64,000 bases of DNA from Halomarinibacterium sp041392125 (GCA_041392125.1 JAWKMR010000009.1:62001-126000), one strand, 5' to 3'. Counted from the first letter of the stretch, positions 9,304 through 17,883 are shown. Program-made: numbers and translations. The notes: a model not told the origin generated them from the sequence alone.

Positions 9304-11229
9304 ATGCTGTTTAAACACCCCGAAATTCTTTATGCCCTCCTCTTACTACTCATTCCTATTTTTGTTCATCTTTTTCAACTTCGACGGTTTCAGAAAATAG
9401 AGTTTACGAATGTTGCCTTTCTAAAAAAAGCAACACTGCAAACCCGCAAAAGCTCAAGACTTAAAAAATGGCTCACTCTTTTGATGCGTCTTTTTGCTTT
9501 ATCCTGCGTCATTTTAGCCTTTGCGCAACCCTTTACGGCTTCCAAAAAAGCACTTAATTCCGAAAAAGAAACAGTCCTTTATATTGACAACTCTTTTAGT
9601 ATGGAAGCTAAAGGCAGCAATGGCCCTATGCTTAAAAATGTTTTGCAAGATCTGTATGAAAATATTCAAGGGGATGCAAAAATGAGCTGGTTTACGAATA
9701 CCGAAACCAAGAAAAATGTATCTCAAACCGACTTCAAAAATGAAGTGCTTTCTATAGATTATACTTCAAAACAGTTAAGCCTGGAGGATATAAAATTAAA
9801 AGCTTCGCAACTATTTTCAAAAAGGACTACTGCCGATAAACAATTGATTCTAATATCAGACTTTCAGCAAAACGGAACATTTCCTGTACTAGATTCTTCC
9901 TATCAAGTACGTTTAGTGCAAACCAAACCTGTGGTAGCAGCAAACATAGCAATTGACACTGTGTTTATTACTTCGCAAAACGCTACGGGTATTACTTTAA
10001 AAGTTAGTGTTTCAAAAACAGGTGAAGTGTCTGAAACGGTTGCTGTTTCCCTATTAAACGACGGAAAACTAATGGCAAAGACGGCAGTTGATTTTTCAGA
10101 AAAAAATACTTCCGAAGTGCTTTTTGACATTGAAAACACCCATCGTTATATGGGAGAGGTGCAGATTAATGACGGATTGCTTAGTTACGATAACTCATTG
10201 TTTTTCAGTAGTAATGAAAAAAATAAAATTAAAGTCCTTTCCATCAATGAAGCCAATCAGGATTTTTTGAGAAAGCTTTTTGATAACGAAAATTATACTT
10301 ACACGCAGCAAACCTACAATCAATTAAATTACAGTATTATTCCAGAACAAAATTTTATTATTTTAAACGAACTTAAAACTATTCCGGCCTCGCTTGTTTC
10401 TGTTTTAAAATTGTTTAGCGATGGTGGAGGAAGTATCTTCATTATTCCCAATAATGAAATGGATCGTAATAGCTACCAACCCCTTCTTAATGAGTTGCAA
10501 ATGGGAACCATTTTGGGCGATGTAGTCACTTCGGAAAAGAAAATTGCAAAAATTAACTTTTCGCACCCTTTATATACTGATGTTTTTGAAAAACAGGTTA
10601 CCAACTTTCAATTTCCAACAGTAAAATCCCTTTTTTTAGTTACTTCAAACGCTTCCAAAGTGATATCGTTTGAAGATGATAAACCATTTTTATTACAATC
10701 CAACAGTCATTATTTAGCTACTACAGCATTTAATTCGGAAAATTCAAACTTCAAGACCTCCCCCCTTATTGTTCCCACACTTATTGCCATGGCGCAACAA
10801 AGCTTATCATTGCCAAAATTATATTTGGAAGTTGGAAAACGCAATGAGTTTGCCATCCCTTTAAAGCTTACACAAGATGAAATTATTACCCTAAAAGATA
10901 GTGTCTCTAGTTTTATTCCACTTCAGCAAACAAAGGCAAACAGTGTAGCAATTACTACAGAAACGGAACCCACAAAAAGCGGAAATTACGGAATCTATCA
11001 CAACGACCTATCAATACAAAGCATTAGCTATAATTATCCTCGAACCGAAAGTATCCTTAATTATGCAACTGTTGAAGATTGGGAAGGTGCAGAAACCTTT
11101 TCATCGGTTTCAGAGGTATTTAATACTTTAGCTGAAGAAAATAATACTACTCAATTTTGGAAATGGTTTGTTATTTTTGCAGTGTTGTTCCTTGTAATTG
11201 AAATGTTTATCCTAAAATTCTTTAAATGA
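9304..11229 (+). CDS. BatA-domain membrane protein (aerotolerance-type)
   Basis: 641 aa from ATG 9304; the frame continues 81 bases upstream into the terminator region, so the longer start is unlikely. Residues 1-80 carry the BatA N-terminal domain with two membrane helices (HPEILYALLLLLIPIFVHLF and MRLFALSCVILAFAQPF). A vWA-like region follows with a degenerate MIDAS (LYIDNSFSMEAKG). A long periplasmic part ends in a C-terminal helix (FVIFAVLFLVIEMFILKFF). Such proteins are common in Bacteroidota; their role is poorly defined. The start overlap with the next gene (ATGA) shows translational coupling with a dihydroorotase-like gene. Confidence 0.85.
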   Translation: MLFKHPEILYALLLLLIPIFVHLFQLRRFQKIEFTNVAFLKKATLQTRKSSRLKKWLTLLMRLFALSCVILAFAQPFTASKKALNSEKETVLYIDNSFSMEAKGSNGPMLKNVLQDLYENIQGDAKMSWFTNTETKKNVSQTDFKNEVLSIDYTSKQLSLEDIKLKASQLFSKRTTADKQLILISDFQQNGTFPVLDSSYQVRLVQTKPVVAANIAIDTVFITSQNATGITLKVSVSKTGEVSETVAVSLLNDGKLMAKTAVDFSEKNTSEVLFDIENTHRYMGEVQINDGLLSYDNSLFFSSNEKNKIKVLSINEANQDFLRKLFDNENYTYTQQTYNQLNYSIIPEQNFIILNELKTIPASLVSVLKLFSDGGGSIFIIPNNEMDRNSYQPLLNELQMGTILGDVVTSEKKIAKINFSHPLYTDVFEKQVTNFQFPTVKSLFLVTSNASKVISFEDDKPFLLQSNSHYLATTAFNSENSNFKTSPLIVPTLIAMAQQSLSLPKLYLEVGKRNEFAIPLKLTQDEIITLKDSVSSFIPLQQTKANSVAITTETEPTKSGNYGIYHNDLSIQSISYNYPRTESILNYATVEDWEGAETFSSVSEVFNTLAEENNTTQFWKWFVIFAVLFLVIEMFILKFFK

Positions 11230-12479
11230 AGATTTTATTGAAATCCGCCATCATTGTTGACCCCAGCAGCAAGTACCACACAAAGAAAAGGGATGTTCTT
11301 ATTGAAAAGGGAATTATAAAAAAAATAGCCGCTTCCATTACCGAAGCCTCTGCTAAAACAATTTCACTAAAAAACTTACATATTTCCCAAGGCTGGTTCG
11401 ACAGTAGTGTGTCTTTTGGAGAACCCGGTTTTGAAGAACGTGAAACACTGGATAATGGACTTAAAGTAGCTGCCCGCAGCGGATTTACAGCCGTGGCAGT
11501 AAATGCAAATACAAAACCAGTGTCAGATTCGAAATCGGATATCAAATTTCTAAAATCGAAAGCAATCAATAGTCCGGTAGATGTATACCCTGTGGGAGCT
11601 TTAACCAACGGTAGTGAAGGAGTAGATCTCGCCGAACTTTTTGATATGCAAAATGAAGGAGCGGTAAGTTTCTATGATTATCAAAAACCAATCACCAATG
11701 CCAATTTACTCAAAATAGCTCTTCAGTATGTTGAAAACTTTAACGGCTTGGTACAATCATTCCCCTTGGAAACATCCATTGCCAAAAACGGAATGGTCAA
11801 TGAGGAGGTTAATGCCACAAAACTGGGACTTAAAGGAATTCCGGCATTATCGGAAGAGCTCCAAATTGCAAGAGATTTGTACCTGCTGGAATATGCCGGT
11901 GGCAGGTTACACATTCCTACCATTTCTACTGCAGCTTCGGTACAACTAATAAAAGAAGCCAAAAAGAAAGGATTACAAGTAACTTGTAGTGTATCTATTA
12001 ATCACTTGTGTTTAACAGATGATCTTCTGGAAACTTTTGATACGGATTATAAGCTTATGCCTCCCTTGCGTACCGAAAAAGACCGTAAAGCATTACTGAA
12101 AGGTTTAAAAGAAGGAACTATAGACAGTGTTACGAGTGACCACAACCCTATTGATGTGGAACACAAACGCACCGAGTTTGACTATGCTCTCTTTGGAAGT
12201 ATAGGTTTGGAAAGTTGTTTTGGGGCACTATTAGGAGTAGTTGATCTTGAAACTGCGATTTTGGCACTTACACGACTTAAAAGTACGTTTGGCCTACCTA
12301 TATCTACCATTGAAGAAGGAGCCACAGCTAACCTTACATTATTTAACCCAGAGCCCACTTGGATTTTCACGCAAGATTCCATTCTTTCCGCTTCAAAAAA
12401 TGCGGCTATGCTAAATCAGCCCATGAAAGGAAATGTATATGGCATATTCAATAATAACCAATGGGTTGTCAATGAATAA
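11226..12479 (+). CDS. dihydroorotase-like amidohydrolase lacking the metal-binding HxH
   Basis: 417 aa, clearly a member of the dihydroorotase superfamily (ILIE...IKKIAASI, RSGFTAVAVNANT, GGRLHIPTIST, LTDDLLETFDTDYKLMPPLR, SDHNPID, EGATANLTLFNPE). However, the strand-1 metal motif D-x-H-x-H-L-R-x-P is D59-S-S-V-S63-F-G-E-P, so both His are Ser, and the second-site HVS motif reads HIPTIST. The C-terminal Asp (TSDHNP) is kept. By analogy with non-catalytic PyrC-like subunits it may be structural, or act on another substrate. Flavobacterial genomes usually carry a second canonical dihydroorotase elsewhere. It is coupled to the BatA gene upstream and the DUF4870 gene downstream. Confidence 0.88.
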   Translation: MKILLKSAIIVDPSSKYHTKKRDVLIEKGIIKKIAASITEASAKTISLKNLHISQGWFDSSVSFGEPGFEERETLDNGLKVAARSGFTAVAVNANTKPVSDSKSDIKFLKSKAINSPVDVYPVGALTNGSEGVDLAELFDMQNEGAVSFYDYQKPITNANLLKIALQYVENFNGLVQSFPLETSIAKNGMVNEEVNATKLGLKGIPALSEELQIARDLYLLEYAGGRLHIPTISTAASVQLIKEAKKKGLQVTCSVSINHLCLTDDLLETFDTDYKLMPPLRTEKDRKALLKGLKEGTIDSVTSDHNPIDVEHKRTEFDYALFGSIGLESCFGALLGVVDLETAILALTRLKSTFGLPISTIEEGATANLTLFNPEPTWIFTQDSILSASKNAAMLNQPMKGNVYGIFNNNQWVVNE

Positions 12480-12780
12480 TAGTAACCCAAAAATAAACGC
12501 ACTAATAGCTTACCTTACTTTTATAGGTCTTCTTATTGCTATATTACTTAACAAGGAAAAAAAGGACGCATTTGTACTTTGGCATATTAAAAATATGTTT
12601 GGTTTAGTATTGCTACTCTTTATAGCGGTAGCCTTACAAAATTATACTATCGGTTTTTATTTTTATTGGACTACTGTTGTCATGTGGCTATTTTCTTTAA
12701 TGATGGCGCTTTTAGGGAAAAAGAAGGCAATACCCCTTGTAAGTGAAAAATTTCAACAATGGTTTATATTTTTGGGATAG
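12472..12780 (+). CDS. DUF4870-like small membrane protein
   Basis: 102 aa from ATG 12472, which overlaps the end of the dihydroorotase-like gene by 8 bases. An in-frame ATG at 12433 would add 13 residues inside that gene and is less likely. Three hydrophobic helices and the pattern KINALIAYLTFIGLLIAILL / FVLWHIKNMFGLVLL / KKAIPLVSEKFQQWF match the DUF4870 (Tic20-like) family. It is paralogous to the next gene. Function is unknown. Confidence 0.8.
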   Translation: MNNSNPKINALIAYLTFIGLLIAILLNKEKKDAFVLWHIKNMFGLVLLLFIAVALQNYTIGFYFYWTTVVMWLFSLMMALLGKKKAIPLVSEKFQQWFIFLG

Positions 12781-12786
12781 AAATGC

Positions 12787-12794
12787 TATCTTTA
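12787..12794 (+). promoter_or_regulatory. possible -7 box for second DUF4870 gene
   Basis: TATCTTTA (7 of 8 to TAnnTTTG) sits 34 bp before ATG 12829, inside a small inverted repeat CTATC-TTTA-GATAG. Weak without a -33 match. Confidence 0.35.
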
Positions 12795-12828
12795 GATAGT
12801 CATTCACTAACCTAAATTTTAAAAAATT

Positions 12829-13167
12829 ATGTCAGAAACAACTTCAGATAACGGAAAAACCGTTGGTATCGTTGCCTATCTTTGGCTTATTGGCTGGGTA
12901 ATTGCACTGGTAATGCACAATGGAAACAAAACAGAACATGGGGCATTTCATGTAAGACAAGCATTGGGTCTTATGATTCTTTGGCTTATTGTATGGGTAA
13001 TTAATATGGCCCTTGCTTTTTCCGGAGTTCCGTATGTGGGATGGATATTTTCACTTGGGTTATTTGTCCTTTGGATTTTAGCATTTATTGGTGCTATTCA
13101 GGGAGAGAAAAAGCCAATTCCTGTTTTGGGAGAACAATTCCAAAATTGGTTTAAAGGAATAGGATAA
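12829..13167 (+). CDS. DUF4870 domain membrane protein
   Basis: 112 aa. Typical DUF4870 pattern: TVGIVAYLWLIGWVIALVMH, then H-G-A-F-H-V-R-Q-A-L-G before helix 2, and KKPIPVLGEQFQNWFKGIG at the end. Three membrane helices. It is a diverged tandem paralogue of the preceding 102-aa protein (shared IP-V-x-E-x-F-Q-x-W-F). It is closed by a strong terminator. Confidence 0.88.
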   Translation: MSETTSDNGKTVGIVAYLWLIGWVIALVMHNGNKTEHGAFHVRQALGLMILWLIVWVINMALAFSGVPYVGWIFSLGLFVLWILAFIGAIQGEKKPIPVLGEQFQNWFKGIG

Positions 13168-13188
13168 AAACTTTTTTAATGGTAGTAG

Positions 13189-13219
13189 GATGCCGTAGTT
13201 TTACGGCATCTTTTTTTTT
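13189..13219 (+). terminator. rho-independent terminator abutting the next start codon
   Basis: GATGCCGTA-GTTT-TACGGCATC, nine T, then GAA and the ATG of the next gene at 13223. Only three bases separate the T-run from the downstream start. Confidence 0.88.
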
Positions 13220-13222
13220 GAA

Positions 13223-13876
13223 ATGTCACAACAACTTTCCCTACAGCACAACTATCGCGAAAGTTCACTATCTGAACAAGCACCTCTAATAATTATGCTC
13301 CACGGCTATGGAAGCGATGAAAACGATCTTTTTTCTTTTGCTTCTGAATTGCCAAAGGAATACGCCATCATCTCTTTAAAAGCACCCCATACTTTAATAC
13401 CTTATGGAAATGCTTGGTACCATATTTATTTTGATGCTCCTCAAGGTAAATGGAGTGATGAAACGCAAGCTATTGAATCTAGAGAGTTGATTATTAAAGT
13501 TATCGATGAAATTATTTCGGTATATCCTATCGATAAAAATAATATCACTTTATTGGGATTTAGCCAAGGAACTATATTAAGTTTTGCGGTAGCCCTTAGT
13601 TACCCTGAGAAAATAAAAAACGTTATTGGCTTAAGTGGGTATATCAATAAAGATATTTTAAAAGAAGGATATACAAAAAACAACTTCAATGGTCTTAATG
13701 TATATAGCTCCCATGGGAGTGTAGATCAAGTCATTCCGGTGGACTGGGCAAGAAATACGAAACCATTGCTTCAAAGTCTCCATATTAATTGTCATTATTC
13801 AGAATACCCTGTAGGGCATGGTGTTTCACCCCAAAATTTTCAAGAATTAAAAGAATGGCTAAAGAAACACTCTTAA
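13223..13876 (+). CDS. alpha/beta hydrolase (carboxylesterase/phospholipase family)
   Basis: 217 aa. Catalytic Ser in GFSQGT, Asp in GSVDQVIPV and His in VGHGVSP complete the triad. HGYGSDENDLFSFA near the N-terminus forms the oxyanion-hole segment (H-G-x-G). The family hydrolyses short acyl esters or lysophospholipids in the cytoplasm; no signal peptide is present. The start is 3 bp beyond the T-run of the upstream terminator, so expression needs read-through or an unseen promoter. Its stop overlaps the convergent gene by 4 bp. Confidence 0.88.
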   Translation: MSQQLSLQHNYRESSLSEQAPLIIMLHGYGSDENDLFSFASELPKEYAIISLKAPHTLIPYGNAWYHIYFDAPQGKWSDETQAIESRELIIKVIDEIISVYPIDKNNITLLGFSQGTILSFAVALSYPEKIKNVIGLSGYINKDILKEGYTKNNFNGLNVYSSHGSVDQVIPVDWARNTKPLLQSLHINCHYSEYPVGHGVSPQNFQELKEWLKKHS

Positions 13877-14367
13877 TTTGGATACAAAACTGACGAAATG
13901 GGTGTTAACTCTAATTCCATTTTATCATTGTAGAAATATTCCAAAATCATTTCTCCCCAATATTTTCCATCACTAAAATCGGTAAGTATCCAGCGGTGAT
14001 TTAAAAACTTTATTTTATTAACCCGCATTTCACCCTCCATACCTTCCAATGGAATAAGCGGATTACCTCCTTTTTGAAGGTTTTTTTCAATAATAGCATC
14101 CGATATAGTTTGTTCTACCAAAGCGGCATCCAATCCTAAATTTTCTAAATACGTCATGGCATTGTCGTTGCCTTGCAAGGTAAAATAATTAAGGTCTGCA
14201 ACACGTTCATTTAGTTTTGCAATAGAATCGGTACTTGTGGAAAGTTTAGTGGTAAGCAAGCTAATTTTATGTTCTTGCGATTCAAAAATCGATGTTGAAT
14301 TCATGTATTGAAAAAGAAGTAATAAAACAGCAAATAAAAAGAGATACATGAAAATTTTAGACTTCAT
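13873..14367 (-). CDS. membrane-anchored coiled-coil protein, unknown
   Basis: 164 aa. An N-terminal membrane helix (FMYLFLFAVLLLLFQYM, residues 6-22) is followed by a short coiled coil (ISLLTTKLSTSTDSIAKLNERVADL) and a compact soluble domain with RVNKIKFLNHRWILTDFSDGKYWGEMILEY. Proteins of this type accompany the metallo-hydrolase in flavobacteria and are often labelled hydrolase without evidence. The gene begins 2 bp after the stop of the MBL gene, so the two form an operon. Confidence 0.75.
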   Translation of the reverse strand: MKSKIFMYLFLFAVLLLLFQYMNSTSIFESQEHKISLLTTKLSTSTDSIAKLNERVADLNYFTLQGNDNAMTYLENLGLDAALVEQTISDAIIEKNLQKGGNPLIPLEGMEGEMRVNKIKFLNHRWILTDFSDGKYWGEMILEYFYNDKMELELTPISSVLYPN

Positions 14368-14369
14368 AG

Positions 14370-15146
14370 TTAGATAGAGATTTTAAGGGTATCATACGCT
14401 AAATGAATATTTTTAGGAAGCGTTGCTTCCACTTCTTCATGAAAACCCATTAAGTGGCTAATATGTGTAAAATAGGTGGTTTCAGGTTTAAGTTCGTCAA
14501 TTATTTGTATGGCTTCTTCAACATTTAAGTGCGATTCATGGGGCTTTTCTCGTAAAGCATTAATAACCAAAACTTTTAAACCTTTTAATTTTTGTTTTTC
14601 CATTTCAGAAATGGTCTTTACATCGGTCATATAGGCAAAATCATCAATTCTGAAACCCAAAACAGGTAAATTGGCATGCATTGCCTCTACCGCAATAATT
14701 GTCTTCCCTCCTAACTCAAAAGGATGCTCTTTTGTAATCTCCACTTCTTTAATAGTGGGGGCTCCGGGGTATTTATTAACGGTTTCAAAGACATACGGAA
14801 ATCGTTGTTTTATGGCACTAAAAACTCTTTTTTCAGCATAAAATGGAAGTTCTCCTTGCCTAAAATTAAAAGGGCGTATATCGTCAATTCCGGCTACATG
14901 GTCATTATGTTCATGAGTTAACATCACACCATTTAGGTACTGAACGTTTTCACGAAGCATTTGTTGCCTAAAATCGGGCCCGCAATCAATGACATATTGA
15001 TAGTCTCCCCATTGAAGTAGTACCGAAACACGCAATCTTTTATCTTTACTATCGTTACTTAAACAAACAGGATGCGAACTACCAATAACAGGAATTCCTT
15101 GTGAAGTTCCTGTACCTAAAAATGTAACCGTGAGGGGTCGTTTCAT
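14370..15146 (-). CDS. MBL-fold metallo-hydrolase, PhnP-like
   Basis: 258 aa from ATG 15146; a GTG two codons upstream is possible. The core shows FLGTGTSQGIPVIG, the metal motif LTHEHNDHVAGIDDIRPF, later His ligands in EAMHANLPVLGFR, Asp in YMTDVKTI and TYFTHISHLMG. These match the PhnP/RNase Z-like cyclic phosphodiesterase group of metallo-beta-lactamases, which hydrolyse phosphodiesters using two Zn or Mn. There is no phosphonate operon nearby, so the substrate is unknown. A TATTTTTG box at 15152-15159 on the minus strand would give almost no 5' leader. Confidence 0.88.
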   Translation of the reverse strand: MKRPLTVTFLGTGTSQGIPVIGSSHPVCLSNDSKDKRLRVSVLLQWGDYQYVIDCGPDFRQQMLRENVQYLNGVMLTHEHNDHVAGIDDIRPFNFRQGELPFYAEKRVFSAIKQRFPYVFETVNKYPGAPTIKEVEITKEHPFELGGKTIIAVEAMHANLPVLGFRIDDFAYMTDVKTISEMEKQKLKGLKVLVINALREKPHESHLNVEEAIQIIDELKPETTYFTHISHLMGFHEEVEATLPKNIHLAYDTLKISI

Positions 15147-15170
15147 TGACACAAAAATAACAGTATTTTT

Positions 15171-15200
15171 TTTGTTACCCTATGGTATTTACTACCTTTG
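15171..15200 (+). promoter_or_regulatory. promoter for the 485-aa conserved protein
   Basis: TTTG at 15171-15174 and TACCTTTG at 15193-15200 with 18 nt between them, matching the Bacteroidota -33/-7 consensus. The ATG follows 26 bp after the -7 box. Confidence 0.75.
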
Positions 15201-15226
15201 TATAAGATTATCAAAATAAAATTGCT

Positions 15227-16684
15227 ATGCCAGAAATTATCCCCGGCGACAAGAATTTTGAGACCATTCCTTCTATTAAGGACAAGGCCTTAAGAATTAA
15301 TTTAAACGAAAACATTTACGGTACTTTTGCTGAAATAGGTGCCGGCCAGGAAACGGTACGCAATTTTTTTAGAGCGGGCGGTGCCTCCGGGACTATTGCC
15401 AAAACTATGTCTGCCTACGATAAAGATTTCAGCGATGCGATTTATGGTATCGAGCCAGACGGGCGTTACGTAACCGAAGCACGTTTAAAACGCATGCTTT
15501 CTCACGAAATAAAGCTTATTGAAGAGCGGATAGTTCGTGACAAGCATCCTAATAAAATGTTTTTTTCGTATGCCAACACAGTGGCGACCATCGATTTTGC
15601 AAAACAATATCTAGGGCATGGTTGGGTAGGTATTCGCTTTCAAACTGACCCCAAAGAAGAATATAGCGAAATTGTATTACACATCCGCTTTAAAGAAACC
15701 GAAGCGGTACTACAACAACAAACGCTGGGAATTCTTGGTGTAAACCTTATTTATGGGGCTTTTTACAAACACGATCAACCCAAAAAGTTGCTTCGTTATT
15801 TGTATGACCATATCGATAAAGACAAAATTGAGATTGATACTATCAATTTTTCGGGACCCAAATTTGAAGCGGTTGATAACCGTTTAATGAGTCTTCAGCT
15901 CATTAAAAATGAAATGACCGAAGCGGTTATTTTCGGACCCGATGGCAACAACATTCTTCCGGCTCGTATTCTTTATAAAAAGAATGTTTTGGCTTTGCGC
16001 GGAAGTTTCCGTCCGGTGACCAAAGTGAATATGGACATGTACGAAAGATCGTTACAAATGTTTTTGAATGAAAACAAAGTAGATCCTGAAAATACCTTGG
16101 TCATTTTTGAAATTACCCTTTCCAACCTACGTGCCGAAGGAGAAATTGACGAACAAGACTTTATGGATCGTGCACGTTTGCTGTGTTCGTTAGGACAAAC
16201 AGTGATGATTTCCAATTTTAAAGAATATTACAAACTGGTAGAATATTTTTCAAACTATACCCGTGCAAGAATGGGGTTGACGATGGGAGTCAACAATTTG
16301 GTGGATATTTTTGACGAAAAATATTATCGTCATTTAAGCGGTGGTATTTTGGAAGCCTTCGGAAAATTATTTTTCAAAGATTTAAAAGTATACCTGTACC
16401 CCATGCTCGACCCTGATACCGGAGAGCTTATCAACAGTGATAATCTAAAGGTTCACCCACGTATGAAAGAATTGTATAAATTCTTTAAATACAACGGAAA
16501 ATTAGTAGATATAAAGGGGTACAATCCCGATATCCTTGGCGTGTTTTCACGCGAAGTCCTTAAAAAGATTGAAAACAATGAATCGGGTTGGGAAGAAATG
16601 CTTCCTGAAGGTGTAGCCAAACTTATAAAAGAAAAAGAGCTCTTCAATTGTCACTCAAATTCTGAAAAAGAAGTTACGAATTAG
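15227..16684 (+). CDS. conserved Bacteroidota protein of unknown function
   Basis: 485 aa, soluble, no signal peptide and no membrane helix. Striking conserved-looking stretches: IYGTFAEIGAGQETVRNFF, GGASGTIAKTMSAYDKDFSD, LFFSYANTVATIDFA, HIRFKETEA, LALRGSFRPVTKVNMDM and MGVNNLVDIFDEKYY. Homologues sometimes carry labels such as TonB-dependent receptor or nicotinate-nucleotide adenylyltransferase. Neither fits: there is no barrel, plug or HxGH motif. It has a good promoter of its own. Its last 11 bases overlap the convergent bcp gene. I do not assign a function. Confidence 0.85.
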   Translation: MPEIIPGDKNFETIPSIKDKALRINLNENIYGTFAEIGAGQETVRNFFRAGGASGTIAKTMSAYDKDFSDAIYGIEPDGRYVTEARLKRMLSHEIKLIEERIVRDKHPNKMFFSYANTVATIDFAKQYLGHGWVGIRFQTDPKEEYSEIVLHIRFKETEAVLQQQTLGILGVNLIYGAFYKHDQPKKLLRYLYDHIDKDKIEIDTINFSGPKFEAVDNRLMSLQLIKNEMTEAVIFGPDGNNILPARILYKKNVLALRGSFRPVTKVNMDMYERSLQMFLNENKVDPENTLVIFEITLSNLRAEGEIDEQDFMDRARLLCSLGQTVMISNFKEYYKLVEYFSNYTRARMGLTMGVNNLVDIFDEKYYRHLSGGILEAFGKLFFKDLKVYLYPMLDPDTGELINSDNLKVHPRMKELYKFFKYNGKLVDIKGYNPDILGVFSREVLKKIENNESGWEEMLPEGVAKLIKEKELFNCHSNSEKEVTN

Positions 16685-17132
16685 CCAAAATCTGCATTGC
16701 GTGTTCTTTGCTTTTTACATCATCAATCACTCTTTCAATAATTCCATTTTCATTGATAATAAAGGTGATACGGTGAATACTATCAAATAAACGTCCCATA
16801 AATTTTTTGGGCCCCCAAACACCAAACGCATGGATGACTTCTTTTTCCACATCCGCTAATAAAGGATACGGAAAATTAAATTTCTTTTTGAAATTTCCCT
16901 GTTTCTTTTCACTATCGGCGCTTACACCTAAAATTTCATATCCTGCATCTTGTAAATCTTTGTAATGGTCTCTTAAATTACAAGCCTCTACAGTACATGT
17001 GGGGGTGTTGGCCTGCGGATAAAAGAAAACTACTAGCTTTTTACCTTTGTAGTCATTAAGAATAATGGTATTTCCATCTTGATCTTTAGCTGAAAAATTG
17101 GGAGCTTTGTCTCCTGCTTTTAGTGTTTTCAT
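16674..17132 (-). CDS. bcp: thioredoxin-dependent peroxiredoxin (BCP/PrxQ type)
   Basis: 152 aa. GDKAPNFSAKDQDGN start, peroxidatic Cys in TPTCTVEACNLRD with the second Cys five residues later (atypical 2-Cys pattern of BCP), FFYPQANTPTC and GVWGPKKFMGR. It reduces H2O2 and organic hydroperoxides with thioredoxin as donor, in the cytoplasm. Length is as expected. It is divergent from nth with 65 bp between the two starts. Confidence 0.95.
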   Translation of the reverse strand: MKTLKAGDKAPNFSAKDQDGNTIILNDYKGKKLVVFFYPQANTPTCTVEACNLRDHYKDLQDAGYEILGVSADSEKKQGNFKKKFNFPYPLLADVEKEVIHAFGVWGPKKFMGRLFDSIHRITFIINENGIIERVIDDVKSKEHAMQILANS

Positions 17133-17197
17133 TTATGTATTTTTGTATATGACTAAATTAATTTTTGTTTAAACTTTATATTTCAAAATTACACAAA

Positions 17198-17854
17198 ATG
17201 ACAAAAAAGGAAAAGGTTGTATTTGTTATAACTACGTTAAAAGAAATCTATCCTCAAATTCCTATTCCGTTAAACCACAAAGACCCCTACACTTTATTAA
17301 TTGCTGTTTTACTTTCTGCCCAAAGTACCGATGTGCGAGTTAACCAAATTACTCCCCTCCTATTTGCTGTAGCCGATAATCCCTACGATATGGTGAAATT
17401 AAGTGTAGAAGAAATACGAGAGATTATAAAACCGGTTGGCCTGTCACCTATGAAAAGTAAAGGGATTCATGGTCTTTCAGAAATTCTCATTGACAAACAT
17501 AACGGTCAAGTTCCCGCCGACTTTGAAGCTTTGGAAGCGCTGCCTGCTGTAGGGCACAAAACGGCAAGTGTAGTCATGTCGCAAGCATTTGGAGTTCCGG
17601 CCTTTCCGGTGGATACCCACATTCACCGCTTGATGTATCGTTGGGGATTAAGCAATGGAAAAAATGTGGTACAAACCGAAAAAGATGCCAAACGACTATT
17701 TCCAAAAGATTTATGGAATGAACTTCATTTACAAATTATCTGGTATGGACGTCAATACTCCCCTGCTAGGGGTTGGGATTTGGAAAAAGATATCATTACA
17801 AAAACGATTGGAAGAAAAAGTGTGATTGAAGAATATTATAGAATAAAAAAATAA
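17198..17854 (+). CDS. nth: endonuclease III-type DNA glycosylase without Fe-S cluster
   Basis: 218 aa from ATG 17198; an upstream start at 17165 would add 11 residues. Helix-hairpin-helix LPAVGHKTASVV carries the catalytic Lys, and FPVDTHIHRLMYRWGL carries the catalytic Asp, so both residues of a bifunctional glycosylase/AP lyase are present. It removes oxidised pyrimidines in base excision repair. The C-terminal end (HLQIIWYGRQYSPARGW...) has no Cys, so the 4Fe-4S cluster of E. coli Nth is absent; this appears usual in this phylum. Confidence 0.93.
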   Translation: MTKKEKVVFVITTLKEIYPQIPIPLNHKDPYTLLIAVLLSAQSTDVRVNQITPLLFAVADNPYDMVKLSVEEIREIIKPVGLSPMKSKGIHGLSEILIDKHNGQVPADFEALEALPAVGHKTASVVMSQAFGVPAFPVDTHIHRLMYRWGLSNGKNVVQTEKDAKRLFPKDLWNELHLQIIWYGRQYSPARGWDLEKDIITKTIGRKSVIEEYYRIKK

Positions 17855-17859
17855 TAAAG

Positions 17860-17879
17860 ATTCCTGCCTTCGCAGGAAT
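17860..17879. repeat. short palindrome ATTCCTGC-CTTC-GCAGGAAT
   Basis: A perfect 8-bp inverted repeat with a CTTC loop just after the nth stop. Similar palindromes are scattered in many bacterial genomes as intergenic repeats. It could also end nth transcripts, though the following sequence (GTATAAAAAAA) is not a T-run. Confidence 0.6.
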
Positions 17880-17883
17880 GTAT

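Noticed and set aside
15227..16684. Naming this protein a TonB-dependent receptor
   Set aside because: No signal peptide, plug or beta-barrel pattern; such labels look like propagated errors.
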